Position numbers and translations under genes: made by a program | Notes under the pieces: generated by a model | Told to the model about the DNA's origin: nothing | Seen by the model: the letters and a program-made list of their open reading frames with translations, nothing else | Databases searched by the model: none | In this document: one piece after another, positions 1 to 8,524 of the stretch | Numbering within the stretch: the first letter of the stretch is position 1 | Layout of the letters: the number at the start of each line of letters is the position of its first letter | From: Nitrospira sp. ND1 | GTDB taxonomy: Bacteria > Nitrospirota > Nitrospiria > Nitrospirales > Nitrospiraceae | Direction of reading: 5' to 3' | Assembly (NCBI RefSeq): GCF_900170025.1 | Contig: NZ_FWEX01000006.1 | Coordinates: 2,285,625 to 2,349,624 of the forward strand | Length of the DNA: 64,000 nt

Positions 1-2
1 AG

Positions 3-2153
3 GAAGTCGCCCGGGTCAAGGAGATCAAGGGCGATGTCGTCACGTTCTTCAAGCCGCTGAAGCACCATCACCCGGCGGGCGATCTCGTGTCGCCGGAGTT
101 CGTGCGCTATCGGTGGTGGGTGGACGTGGATATGGGAACCGTGTTCTGGCATGACCACGCGTTCGGCGCGACGACCTGGCCCCATGGCGGGTTCGGCGTG
201 ACGATCGTAGAGCCATTCGGATCCACCTACCATGATCCGAAGAACGGCAAGTTGGTATATAGCGGTCCGATCGCGGACATTCACAGCAACGAGCCGATCG
301 GTGCCGGTGTCAGCGGCAGCTTCCGTGAGTTGATGGTCTCCATCCACGACACGGTTCCGCACACCGTCAACGTCATCGAAGCCGGCAATCCTCCCGGACA
401 GCCGATCGAAGTGGCGTTGGAAGCAGGAAAGACGGTGTCCTTCCAGATGCCGGACAAGATCCTGAATGCGCCGAACAAGTACATCAACGGCGGCACGCAC
501 ACGACCGGCAGCGGTTTCAACTTCCGCGCGGCTCCGTTTGCACAACGCCTGTCTAACAATCCTGACACGTCCAAGCTGTTCAGCAGCGCGATCCACGGTG
601 ATCCGGGCACGCCGCTTCTCCGGGCGTACACGGGCGACACCATGGTGTTCCGTCTGTTGCACCAGCTGATGAACGAATCCCACGTCTGGACGATCGCCGG
701 ACATACCTTCCTTACGGAGCGGTACGCGCCGGAAGCCAACCGGAAGAACTCGATTCACGTCGGGATCGCCGAGCGGTACGACCTCGTCACCAAGGCGGGT
801 GGATTCCAGGGTATGCCGGGTGACTACATCCACTTCAACGGCAGAACGTCACACTTCGCCGAAGGTGGATGGGGCATCATTCGCGTGCTCGACAAGGAAG
901 TGGCGGACTTGAAGCCGCTGCCCAAGGGGACCAATCCTCTCGGGATTCCAGCGACTCCTAATTCCGTGTGTCCGTCGGATGCCCCGGTGAAGAGCTTCAA
1001 CGTCGTGGCGTTGGATCGCCCGATGAAGCTCAATCCGAAGGCCCCGGATGCGATCGAGGTGGACTTCGAGCGGAAGATCGAAATGACCATGCCGGAAGGC
1101 AAGATCTTCGCGCTGGAGGAAGAAGCCGCGACCGTCGCGGGCAACGTGATGCCGAATCCGCTCACGCTGCGCGCCAATCTGGGCGATTGCATCAAGGTGA
1201 ATCTGAAGAACAAGATGAAGGCGAGCCGGGCGTCGTTCTTTGCGCCGGGTCTGGCCTTCGATCCGAAGGACAGCCAGGGCTTGAACGTCGGCAACAATGC
1301 CGGCGATCAGACCGTGGCTCCGGGCGAAAGCCGCACCTATACCTACTACGCGCATCCTGCAAACAAGGAAACGACGTCGTTGGTGTGGGACGGTGGTAAC
1401 ATCGTCGTCAATCCGCGCAACGGATTGTACGGCGCGATCGTCATCGGGCCGAAGGGATCGCAGTATCGTGATCCAGTCACCGGTGCCGATGTGTCACAGA
1501 AGAACACATGGCGGGCCGACGTCATCGTCGACACCACCTTGTCTGAAAATGCCGGAAAGCGGAACTATCGTGACGTGGCCCTCTTCTTCCAAGATGAGGA
1601 CAACATCATCGGAACCGCCTTCATGCCCTATGTGCAGAACGTGGCCGGTTTGACGTCGGTGAACTACCGCGCTGAACCGTACAAGTTCCGTGAAGAACAA
1701 GGGTGCTCCTTGGGCAAAATCTTCCAGCCTTGCGCGGTCGATAAGCCCGAAGATCCCGTGACGCCTTTGATCGAGGCGCACGCGGGTGATGCGCTCCGTA
1801 TCCATGTGATCGGAGCGAACAGCGAGCAGAACGGCATGTTCAGCGTCGAGGGCCACGAGTGGCCGATCGAGCCGTACATGGCGGGTGCCGACATGATCAG
1901 CGTGGTGGAGTATGCCGGATCTGAGATCCTCGATGTCTTCATCCGTGGCGGTGCGGGCGGACCGTATCGTCAGGTGGGTGACTTCGTGTGGTCGAATGCA
2001 CGGCTGCCCTACACGCAGTCCGGACAGTGGGGCTATCTGCGCGTGTTGCCGACTGGCGATGCGCGGATTCAGCCTCTCAGCGCAAGTGGAGCGGGTGCAC
2101 GTCAAGCCGAAGTGCTGCCCGAGCCGCAGGCGATTCCGACTGCCATGAAGTAA
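3..2153 (+). CDS. Multicopper oxidase, 5'-truncated by window edge
   Basis: The reading frame is open from base 3, so the N-terminal part lies outside the window; about 716 residues are visible. Cupredoxin repeats are recognisable. A WHDHAF/HGG segment near the start resembles the second copper motif of multicopper oxidases, and an ESHVWTIAGHTF segment resembles the third. The equivalents of the HCH-x3-H motif read FNGRTSHFAEGGWG and, near the C-terminus, WSNARLPYTQSGQWG. The copper cysteine and most histidines are therefore missing from these domains, and any catalytic centre must use ligands in the upstream part. The great length recalls the MnxG-type or ceruloplasmin-like multidomain enzymes (inference). 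It is followed by a strong terminator and then by a cupredoxin-like gene. Confidence 0.85.
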   Translation, partial: EVARVKEIKGDVVTFFKPLKHHHPAGDLVSPEFVRYRWWVDVDMGTVFWHDHAFGATTWPHGGFGVTIVEPFGSTYHDPKNGKLVYSGPIADIHSNEPIGAGVSGSFRELMVSIHDTVPHTVNVIEAGNPPGQPIEVALEAGKTVSFQMPDKILNAPNKYINGGTHTTGSGFNFRAAPFAQRLSNNPDTSKLFSSAIHGDPGTPLLRAYTGDTMVFRLLHQLMNESHVWTIAGHTFLTERYAPEANRKNSIHVGIAERYDLVTKAGGFQGMPGDYIHFNGRTSHFAEGGWGIIRVLDKEVADLKPLPKGTNPLGIPATPNSVCPSDAPVKSFNVVALDRPMKLNPKAPDAIEVDFERKIEMTMPEGKIFALEEEAATVAGNVMPNPLTLRANLGDCIKVNLKNKMKASRASFFAPGLAFDPKDSQGLNVGNNAGDQTVAPGESRTYTYYAHPANKETTSLVWDGGNIVVNPRNGLYGAIVIGPKGSQYRDPVTGADVSQKNTWRADVIVDTTLSENAGKRNYRDVALFFQDEDNIIGTAFMPYVQNVAGLTSVNYRAEPYKFREEQGCSLGKIFQPCAVDKPEDPVTPLIEAHAGDALRIHVIGANSEQNGMFSVEGHEWPIEPYMAGADMISVVEYAGSEILDVFIRGGAGGPYRQVGDFVWSNARLPYTQSGQWGYLRVLPTGDARIQPLSASGAGARQAEVLPEPQAIPTAMK

Positions 2154-2180
2154 GCGGGTCAGTCATGGCGTAACACCGGA

Positions 2181-2213
2181 TGGGGGAGCTGCCTGTATCA
2201 CGCAGCTCCCCCA
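2181..2213 (+). terminator. Rho-independent-type hairpin after the multicopper oxidase
   Basis: A perfect 12-bp inverted repeat (TGGGGGAGCTGC and its complement) surrounds a 9-base loop 27 bases after the stop codon. It is followed by TCTGTGTTTTG rather than a clean T-run. It likely ends the copper oxidase transcript. Confidence 0.75.
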
Positions 2214-2315
2214 TCTGTGTTTTGAGCCCCGGGGGAAGAAAAACGTGACGGCTTCCCTGTATGATCGAAGATATCTGTCGATCGCATCATGAACCAATCA
2301 CAGAGGAGGCCGGAC

Positions 2316-3305
2316 GTGACACTGGGTAGCACAATTCAAAGTGAACCGCAGACGATGAAGGAGAGTTGTTTCGGGTGGGTCCTGGCATTGGCTACGGTGG
2401 CCCTCGCATCGTCCCTCGCGAGCAGCCCTGTATCAGCCTATGAAGAAGTCACCGTATCGGATGGCGGGACATTGACCGGGGTTGTGAAGCTGGAGGGGAC
2501 GGTTCCGAAGCCGAAGGGGTACAACCTCACCACGCTCCCGGATCCGTTCTATTGCGGGCGCATTTCCGACGGAGAAGGCTGGCGCATTCTGCAACCGTTC
2601 AACGTCGGTCCGGGAGGCGAGTTTCGAGAAGTCGTCGTGTATCTGGAGGGGATCGAGAAAGGAAAAGCGTTCACTGAAAAAGAGGTGCCGCAAATAGAAG
2701 CGAAGGATTGCCTCTTCCTGCCGTTTACCACGGTCGTGCGAGACGATCAGTCGGTCACCGTCGTCAACATGGACCCGGTCATGCACGACATTCAGGCTTA
2801 CGAAACGTCGAATTTAGGTGCGCGAGTCCTGTTCAACGTGCCGCTTCCGATGAATCCGCAGCATCCGCGCAACTTCAAGGATCGCAGTGAAGCCGGGATG
2901 TATCACAAGCACATGGCTGGTCCACCGATGAAGGAGCTGGTGAAGTTGAGCAAGGGGCGCCGGATTTTTGTGATGCAATGCGGTTTTCATGCCTACATGG
3001 AGAGCTGGGGGCTGGCCATCACCAATCCCTACTTTGCCAAGACGGACGAGCAAGGCCGATTCACCATGACCGATGTGCCGCCGGGTACCTATAGGTTGGT
3101 CATCTGGCATCCCTATATCAGGACCGCGACGGAACGAACCGTCACCATCGGCCCAAAGGGCACCGTCGAGGCCACGATCGGAGTTCCGGCGCCGACCGGA
3201 CGGCTGTATGCCAATGAGGTTCTGGACCATGCGTATACCCGCTATAACGTGACCGAGGAAGCGAAGAAGGAAATCGATCCCCTGCTGCAAAAGCAAGCGC
3301 ACTAA
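2316..3305 (+). CDS. Secreted cupredoxin-like protein with carboxypeptidase regulatory-like domain
   Basis: GTG at 2316 is preceded by AGAGGAGG at good spacing; an in-frame ATG at 2289 lacks a ribosome site, and ATG 2355 begins directly at the signal peptide (hydrophobic stretch ending PVSA-YEE). The protein has a histidine in MDPVMHDIQAYE and a later QCGFHAYM segment. Together these form a His...Cys-x2-His-x2-Met set like the type 1 copper ligands of amicyanin. The C-terminal part (DEQGRFTMTDVPPGTYRL) is a carboxypeptidase regulatory-like beta-sandwich. It probably acts in the periplasm as an electron carrier or copper-binding partner of the upstream oxidase (inference from context). Confidence 0.8.
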   Translation: MTLGSTIQSEPQTMKESCFGWVLALATVALASSLASSPVSAYEEVTVSDGGTLTGVVKLEGTVPKPKGYNLTTLPDPFYCGRISDGEGWRILQPFNVGPGGEFREVVVYLEGIEKGKAFTEKEVPQIEAKDCLFLPFTTVVRDDQSVTVVNMDPVMHDIQAYETSNLGARVLFNVPLPMNPQHPRNFKDRSEAGMYHKHMAGPPMKELVKLSKGRRIFVMQCGFHAYMESWGLAITNPYFAKTDEQGRFTMTDVPPGTYRLVIWHPYIRTATERTVTIGPKGTVEATIGVPAPTGRLYANEVLDHAYTRYNVTEEAKKEIDPLLQKQAH

Positions 3306-3336
3306 GTGGGGGCGCGCGAGTGCCGAAGTGTTCGTG

Positions 3337-3374
3337 GATCAGTGGACGCACTGATCCATCCGATCAGTGCGTCC
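3337..3374 (+). promoter_or_regulatory. Two mutually exclusive hairpins ahead of SUMF1 gene
   Basis: GATCAGTG at 3337-3344 can pair with CACTGATC at 3349-3356. Alternatively GGACGCACTGATC (3344-3356) can pair perfectly over 13 bp with GATCAGTGCGTCC (3362-3374). The two structures compete for the same bases. The second ends immediately before the GGAG (3375-3378) that serves the ATG at 3389. The arrangement could modulate translation or termination; no function is proven. Confidence 0.5.
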
Positions 3375-3388
3375 GGAGTGATCGTGTA

Positions 3389-4321
3389 ATGAACATCTGG
3401 TTACCTGGTTTAATTCCGGCTTTTGTGCTGGGCATCGCCGCCGGGGTGGTATTCGGCTCCGTTGCGCCGAGCCACGCTGACCATGAGTTGCCGAAGCCTC
3501 CGCCGCTCTGGTCCCCACTGGACGACATAGAGCGGCTGGCGTTGATTGAGGTGCCGGACGGGATGGTGCCGGTGCCGGCCGGTTCGTTCCTGATGGGAAG
3601 CGACCCAAAATTTGATCGAGCCGCCGGACCGCAGGAACTGCCTCAGCACCAGGTCTATGTCGACGCGTTCGGCATCGACCGGTACGAGGTTAGCAATGTG
3701 AACTATCTGCGCTTCGTGCTGGCGACCGGCGCGGCCTGGCCCCACTACTGGCGAGCCCAGCCGTTTCCGGACAAGATGGCGAAACATCCGGTCATCGGCG
3801 TCTCCTGGCGGGAAGCCGATGCCTATTGCCGTTGGCGCGGGGCCCGCTTACCGACCGAAGCGGAATGGGAAAAGGCGGCGCGCGGTGAAGACGGACGGAT
3901 GTTTCCCTGGGGCAATGAGCCGGCCGGTTGGATCAAGAGCAACATCGCCCATTCGGGTTCCAAGCGCGGGGCCAAGTATCCGCCGTTGGCGAATGTCGAT
4001 CGTTATGACAACGGCGTGAGCCCATACGGGGTGCATCAAATGGCCGGCAATGTGAGTGAATGGGTCTCGGACTGGTTCGATCCGGAGTATTACCGGCGCC
4101 AGGAGAATCGTAACCCCCAGGGGCCTGAATCCGGGCAGGACAAAGTGTTTCGCGGAGGATCATGGAATGAAGATCCTGAGGTGGCCCGTTCAGCCGGGCG
4201 TAATGCCGGGGGGCTGGATCACTGGAGTTATTTGACGGGGTTTCGTTGCGCAACATCAGGCGAGAGTGGTCGTCAGCTTTCGTCCATCGATCCGGGCATT
4301 CTGCGGAATACCGATCGCTGA
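3389..4321 (+). CDS. SUMF1/formylglycine-generating-enzyme-fold secreted protein 1
   Basis: ATG 3389 follows GGAG at about 10 bases. The N-terminus has a hydrophobic signal or anchor segment (residues 3-25). The SUMF1 fold is shown by MVPVPAGSFLMGS near residue 55, YEVSNVNYLRF, RLPTEAEWEKAARG, GNVSEWVSDW, FRGGSW and the closing TGFRCA. True formylglycine-generating enzymes have two active-site cysteines just after the RGGS segment; here that stretch (GGSWNEDPEVARSAGRN) has none, so sulfatase-activating chemistry is unlikely. It is adjacent to a second paralogue and to copper proteins, suggesting a structural or binding role in a periplasmic oxidase complex (inference). Confidence 0.85.
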   Translation: MNIWLPGLIPAFVLGIAAGVVFGSVAPSHADHELPKPPPLWSPLDDIERLALIEVPDGMVPVPAGSFLMGSDPKFDRAAGPQELPQHQVYVDAFGIDRYEVSNVNYLRFVLATGAAWPHYWRAQPFPDKMAKHPVIGVSWREADAYCRWRGARLPTEAEWEKAARGEDGRMFPWGNEPAGWIKSNIAHSGSKRGAKYPPLANVDRYDNGVSPYGVHQMAGNVSEWVSDWFDPEYYRRQENRNPQGPESGQDKVFRGGSWNEDPEVARSAGRNAGGLDHWSYLTGFRCATSGESGRQLSSIDPGILRNTDR

Positions 4322-4353
4322 GTTTTGACGGCAGGACAACGAGGAGGCCAAAC

Positions 4354-5316
4354 ATGAAAAGACCACGAACGGGCATCACAAGGAAACGAACCAGGTTGGC
4401 ACAGGCCCTGGTGATCGGAGCGGCGCTGTTTGCGCTGGCTCCTGCCGCACGAGCGTTGGATACACAGGATATTGTCGTTGAGTGGAGCGAGGAAGGCAAG
4501 AAGCTCGCGCAGGAGCGGGTCGCAAAGTGGAAGACCAAGGAAGAAATGGTCCTCATTCCGGCCGGCGAATTCCTCATGGGGAGCGATAAGAAGACGGATC
4601 GGTTGGCTTACCGTAGCGAAATCCCACAGCGGTCGGTCTATCTGGATGCGTTCATGATCGGCAAGTACGAAGTCACGGCGCTCGAGTATCTCAAGTTTGT
4701 CCTGGCCACGGATCGTCTGCCGCAGCTGGATTGGCGGTACGATGGAGGGAACTTCCAGGACACGATGGCGCATCATCCGATCATGCACGTCAACTGGTAC
4801 GACGCCGATGCCTATTGCAAATGGGCGGGCAAGCGGTTGCCGACGGAGGCGGAGTGGGAGAAGGCGGCGCGTGGCGTCGACGGACGTCTGTTCCCGTGGG
4901 GCAGCGAATATGCCGGTCCGACCCGGGCGAATTTCGGCAGAACGGGGTTGTCCGGTCCGGTGCGGGATCGTCCTGAGCGGTTGTTGCTCTACCCGCCGAT
5001 CATTTCAGTCGATAGGTACGAGAATGCGTTGAGCCCGTACGGTTTGTATCAAACCATCGGGAATGTGGCCGAGTGGGTTTCCGATTGGTACGACCAGGAT
5101 TATTACAAGACGGCGCCCAACCGGAACCCGAAAGGGCCGGAGACCGGCACGCAGAAAGCGTTCCGCGGCGGTGGATGGATGGATAGCACCACGACGATGC
5201 GGGCGGCGATGCGGAACGGCACCGATCCGAAGACGAAGATCAATTGGATGGGCTTCCGTTGTGCGCAAGATGCCAAAGAGGACGCGGGGGCGAAGGTTTC
5301 GCTGACGAAAGAGTAG
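4354..5316 (+). CDS. SUMF1/formylglycine-generating-enzyme-fold secreted protein 2
   Basis: ATG 4354 has GAGGAGG just upstream. Residues 1-36 form a signal peptide (basic start, LVIGAALFALAPAARA). A short charged helix (EWSEEGKKLAQERVAKWKT) precedes the SUMF1 domain, which has MVLIPAGEFLMGS, RLPTEAEWEKAARG, GNVAEWVSDWYDQDYY, FRGGGW and MGFRCA. It is clearly a paralogue of the preceding gene and also lacks the catalytic cysteines after FRGG. The two lie 32 bases apart and are probably one transcript with the cupredoxin gene. It carries an extra loop of about 20 residues (near 4945-5000) compared with its paralogue. Confidence 0.85.
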   Translation: MKRPRTGITRKRTRLAQALVIGAALFALAPAARALDTQDIVVEWSEEGKKLAQERVAKWKTKEEMVLIPAGEFLMGSDKKTDRLAYRSEIPQRSVYLDAFMIGKYEVTALEYLKFVLATDRLPQLDWRYDGGNFQDTMAHHPIMHVNWYDADAYCKWAGKRLPTEAEWEKAARGVDGRLFPWGSEYAGPTRANFGRTGLSGPVRDRPERLLLYPPIISVDRYENALSPYGLYQTIGNVAEWVSDWYDQDYYKTAPNRNPKGPETGTQKAFRGGGWMDSTTTMRAAMRNGTDPKTKINWMGFRCAQDAKEDAGAKVSLTKE

Positions 5317-5652
5317 TGTAGGGAGCGGGGGCGGAAGGACGGTCTTCCTCCTCCGCCAAATCTATGGGCCGGTTCGTCTCCAGCTGGATCGGGGACGACC
5401 GGCTCCCCGTCGCTCCGCTTGCTCGCCCTGATGTTGTGTCGGCCAATGGCGGGCCGCTCGGGAAGCGCGGAGAAGCCCCACCCTCTAGCGCGGGCAGTCC
5501 GAAGAAATCTTGGCGAACAGGAAAGGCCGACCGGAGGTGGACGGCCGGGCTTGAAGGGTTCATCTGAATGCGCTGTGAAAGGTCCGGTTTGACCGTGTTT
5601 CGAGCAGTTTTCGAGAGCACGGTGTTGGATTAGCGCCAGGAATCGGCAAATC
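5317..5652. other. Intergenic region without a supported gene
   Basis: This is 336 bases between the SUMF1 pair and the regulator gene. Short open frames occur on both strands but none has a ribosome site or a recognisable product. A G-rich/C-rich imperfect hairpin (GGCGGAAGGA with TCCTCCTCCGCC, about 5330-5357) may act as a weak terminator. The promoter of the regulator is presumably near the 3' end. Confidence 0.5.
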
Positions 5653-6363
5653 GTGAAACGGAAGCCCTGCCTTATCGAAAATTGCGACACCTGCGGGCTT
5701 CGCGAAAAGGTCGTCTTGTGCGATATTTCAGGAAGCGATCTCGCCGAATTTCAAAAAATTAAACGCACGCTCGAGTACGCGCCTCACCAGACCGTCTTCT
5801 ACGAAGGTCATCTGTGCTTGGGTCTCTACCTGTTATGTTCGGGTAAGGTCAAGCTCACTCGCTCTTCGACGCGAGGCCGGCGGCAGATCGTCCGCATCTT
5901 GGGCCCTGGTGAGTTGATCGAGAAACACGTCTTCGGTGAGAGCCCCTTTCATGAAGTGACGTGCGAAACCTTGGAGCCCTCTCAAGTCTGTGTCATCGAG
6001 AAGGAACGCTACCTCGCCGTCATCCACAGAAATCCTCAACTGGCGATCAAGCTGATCCAGCTCCTCAGTAACGAAGTCGGGGTCAACATGGATCATCTCG
6101 ATCAATTCACGTTCAAGTCTGCCCGTGAGCGACTAGCCGGCCTGTTGCTGGAACTCGGAGATCGATTCGGCAAAAAAAATGACGATCATGTCCGGGTGGG
6201 ACTCACGCTCAAACGGGAAGAAGTGGCCGAGATGGCCGGTATTACCGTTGAAACCGCCATTCGGCTGCTGGGCGTCTTTCGCGACGAGGGTGTCCTCACC
6301 ATCGATGGAAGAACCATCACCTTGCTGAATCCAGACCGCCTCTCCAGAATTGCCGAGCGCTGA
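5653..6363 (+). CDS. Crp/Fnr-family transcription regulator with N-terminal Cys cluster
   Basis: GTG start, 236 residues, the usual length. The N-terminus has Cys6, Cys11, Cys14 and Cys23, with further cysteines at 55, 62 and about 104 and 113. The clustered N-terminal cysteines plus one in the roll domain resemble FNR, which holds an oxygen-labile [4Fe-4S] cluster, though the spacing differs from E. coli FNR. The cyclic-nucleotide-binding roll occupies about residues 25-140 (GLYLLCSGKVKL, ILGPGELI). The C-terminal winged helix-turn-helix is LKREEVAEMAGITVETAIR. It is probably an oxygen- or redox-responsive regulator. The divergence of Cys spacing leaves cluster binding unproven. Confidence 0.85.
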   Translation: MKRKPCLIENCDTCGLREKVVLCDISGSDLAEFQKIKRTLEYAPHQTVFYEGHLCLGLYLLCSGKVKLTRSSTRGRRQIVRILGPGELIEKHVFGESPFHEVTCETLEPSQVCVIEKERYLAVIHRNPQLAIKLIQLLSNEVGVNMDHLDQFTFKSARERLAGLLLELGDRFGKKNDDHVRVGLTLKREEVAEMAGITVETAIRLLGVFRDEGVLTIDGRTITLLNPDRLSRIAER

Positions 6364-6685
6364 ACTAAACCCGTCGACCGTAATTCGTGAAGCGTCGTTC
6401 GTGAAGTCCGACAGGCGGAAAGCGACGTTCACGCCTCGAGGGTTCACATCCCGCACCGCTTGAGTCCTTCTCCCTTTCGTCGTTCTCGTACGCGCCACTC
6501 ATCTCGATGTTCGCCGCATCTCTGCAGACATAGGTCCAATGGCCTATCCGAAACCTTGAGATAAATCATGTATCAGACTGGCCGATGCCAGTGTGTGCTC
6601 GCCTACCTGTTCGGTACAGTGCGCACGGCATGACGCTGTCGCATTGCTCGCATGTTGGAGCTTCCGTCCATGGGATCCCGAAACG
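6364..6685. other. Intergenic region before hemerythrin gene
   Basis: This is 322 bases with no supported gene. It contains the direct repeat TTCGTGAAG (6386-6408), the FNR-like site at 6556-6569 and presumably the hemerythrin promoter. The TTCGTGAAG unit recurs near 9405, suggesting a degraded short repeat. Confidence 0.4.
6556..6569 (+). promoter_or_regulatory. FNR-like half-conserved palindrome
   Basis: TTGAG-N4-ATCAT matches the FNR consensus TTGAT-N4-ATCAA in 8 of 10 defined bases. It lies 117 bases upstream of the hemerythrin start and downstream of an FNR-like gene. One such match in a long intergenic stretch could arise by chance. Confidence 0.25.
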
Positions 6686-7234
6686 ATGGTGTCTCAAGGT
6701 AGCAGGCGAACGAGTCTCAACGTCGATCCGTTGGCGCTGCTCAAACGGGAGCACCGAATGATTCTGGACCGACTGGCCATGGTCGAAACGGCGATGAGTC
6801 CTCGCTCATCCGGGAGCGGTACGGTCAAGGGAACGAACCGGGAAACGCTGCGAGAACTGCTCGAATTCTTTACCGGCCCCGTGGACGTGCATTTCAAACG
6901 GGAAGCAATGCTGGTGGGCGATCTCCGGCGAATCCTCGGCCGGAAGCAGGAGGAGCAGGAGCAGTTCCAGAGTTTCTTGGACGAACACCGGGCGTTAAAA
7001 GCCGCCGCGGCCGCAGTGATGAGACAGCTGGCGAGCAAGCGGACCGATGCTCAAGACGCAGCGGCGTCAAAAGCATTCGGCGGATTGCGGACGCTGACCG
7101 GGGAGCTTCACGCGCTGATTCGTCGCTACCGTGGACAGATCGCCTGCGAGGAGCGGCTGCTGTTTGCCTTGGCCGAGATGCGGTTGACCGCAGAACGAAG
7201 ACGGCGAATCAGCCGGCGCATGTTGCAAGTGTGA
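6686..7234 (+). CDS. Hemerythrin HHE-domain protein
   Basis: The ATG at 6686 gives 182 residues; the reading frame extends further upstream without a ribosome site. An alpha-helical bundle is predicted with metal-ligand candidates EHRMI (residue ~23), HFKRE (~72), DEHRAL (~104) and a late HALIRRYRGQIACEERLLF helix. This is the pattern of HHE-type hemerythrin-like proteins that bind a di-iron centre and sense or carry oxygen or nitric oxide. No signal peptide is seen, so it is cytoplasmic. It follows an FNR-like regulator, compatible with an oxygen-related role. Confidence 0.75.
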   Translation: MVSQGSRRTSLNVDPLALLKREHRMILDRLAMVETAMSPRSSGSGTVKGTNRETLRELLEFFTGPVDVHFKREAMLVGDLRRILGRKQEEQEQFQSFLDEHRALKAAAAAVMRQLASKRTDAQDAAASKAFGGLRTLTGELHALIRRYRGQIACEERLLFALAEMRLTAERRRRISRRMLQV

Positions 7235-7475
7235 AGTCGCGCATGAGCGGCAACGGGCTGGGGCCGATGAGGACCGCGACTCGCTGCCGTGAGGCAGGCA
7301 CGAGCGTCGCCGGGATGTTGGATGATCGAAGCAGGGCTCAGACGAGGAATGTCCACGATGTTCAGAAGAGTGACCCACATACTTTCGCTGCTCCTGCCTC
7401 AGGCCGGTGAGGACAAGACGGGGAGCCAACCCGGGCGCCGGTCAGGCGCTTCGGTGATACATCAAGGAGGGGACT

Positions 7476-8177
7476 ATGATGCGGGTTCGGAGAGTCGTGC
7501 GGAACATTGGAATGTGGGGTGCGGGGCTTGCGATCGCCGCGGTGTTCGGTGTTGCTTGTGTGCAGCCGGCATCGGCTGAGGAAGGCACCGGCAACATGGT
7601 GTTCTTCAAGGGCGGGTTCATGAATTTGAACCAGGACCGGAGCGGGCAGATTTTTACGGATACGGCCGGGATCGCGGGTGCGAACGGAGGCAATGCCGGG
7701 TGGTATGCCGGCGCGGGGTTGGATCTGGTGATGTCGAAGGATGTCTGGGGCGGAATGGACAAGACGTGGGTGGTCGGTGAAATCGGCCTGCAATTCAACA
7801 GCATCAATTCAAACCGTGTGAACAATGCCGCCGGAAGTATTGCCACCCGGACGTTGACCGACACCCTGGCCACCGACCCGCAGAAGGTGCAGCTCACGAT
7901 GGTGACGATCGACGTGGCACCGAAGATCAAATTCATGGAGGGCAGCGCATTCAGGCCCTGGGTCATTCCGATCGGTCTGGACATCCATGTGATCAGCCCT
8001 CCGTCGAATCGGACGCAGTATCTCGATCTCGGGGTGCAGTTCGGCGGTGGATTCGAATATGCGGTGTGGAAGGCCTTTAAGGTCGGGGTCGACGCCCGGT
8101 ATCACCTGACGGCGCGACTGACCAACACCAACAACGATTACTTCCAGGTCGGGCCGTATATCGGGATTTCGTTCTAG
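7476..8177 (+). CDS. Outer-membrane beta-barrel protein
   Basis: Start chosen because AAGGAGG precedes ATG 7476. Residues 1-35 are a signal peptide ending PASA-EEG. The mature part alternates polar and hydrophobic residues, is rich in Gly and aromatic residues, and ends in phenylalanine (YIGISF), as outer-membrane barrels do. About 233 residues suggests 8-10 strands. I cannot assign a specific function. It stands alone with its own ribosome site. Confidence 0.7.
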   Translation: MMRVRRVVRNIGMWGAGLAIAAVFGVACVQPASAEEGTGNMVFFKGGFMNLNQDRSGQIFTDTAGIAGANGGNAGWYAGAGLDLVMSKDVWGGMDKTWVVGEIGLQFNSINSNRVNNAAGSIATRTLTDTLATDPQKVQLTMVTIDVAPKIKFMEGSAFRPWVIPIGLDIHVISPPSNRTQYLDLGVQFGGGFEYAVWKAFKVGVDARYHLTARLTNTNNDYFQVGPYIGISF

Positions 8178-8524
8178 GAGGAAATAAAGGCGGTCAGGAA
8201 GACGCCCTGTTTCACAATCGCGACTTCGGCTGTAGGCGAAAAAGTACGACGCTGCCATGCCGGTCGGTACCGCACGGTCCGACCGGCGTGGCGGCCTTCC
8301 TCAACGCTCGACTCATGAGCTCGGGTCTTGGTGATGATCGCCGTATATCTTCTGGACGACGGTTCCTTGCCAGCCTCGAAAAGAACACACTGCCTCGCTC
8401 CCATGTTGGTACCTTCATGAGCCGAATCTGCGTCGTCCTCCTCACCTCTAAGACGCCCTCCCTTGCCGCTCCACGCTCTCCTCGGTCATAGTGCGCTTAG
8501 TGATGCGAGAGAAAGGAAGGTCTT
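8178..8524. other. Intergenic region, no supported gene
   Basis: This is 347 bases. An inverted pair GGTCGGTACCGCACGGTCCGACC (8260-8286) forms an imperfect hairpin. Short frames on both strands lack ribosome sites and recognisable products. I see no known repeat family here. Confidence 0.4.

Noticed and set aside
3389-5316. Active formylglycine-generating enzymes (sulfatase activators)
   Set aside because: Both proteins lack the paired active-site cysteines after the FRGG segment, and no sulfatase gene is nearby.
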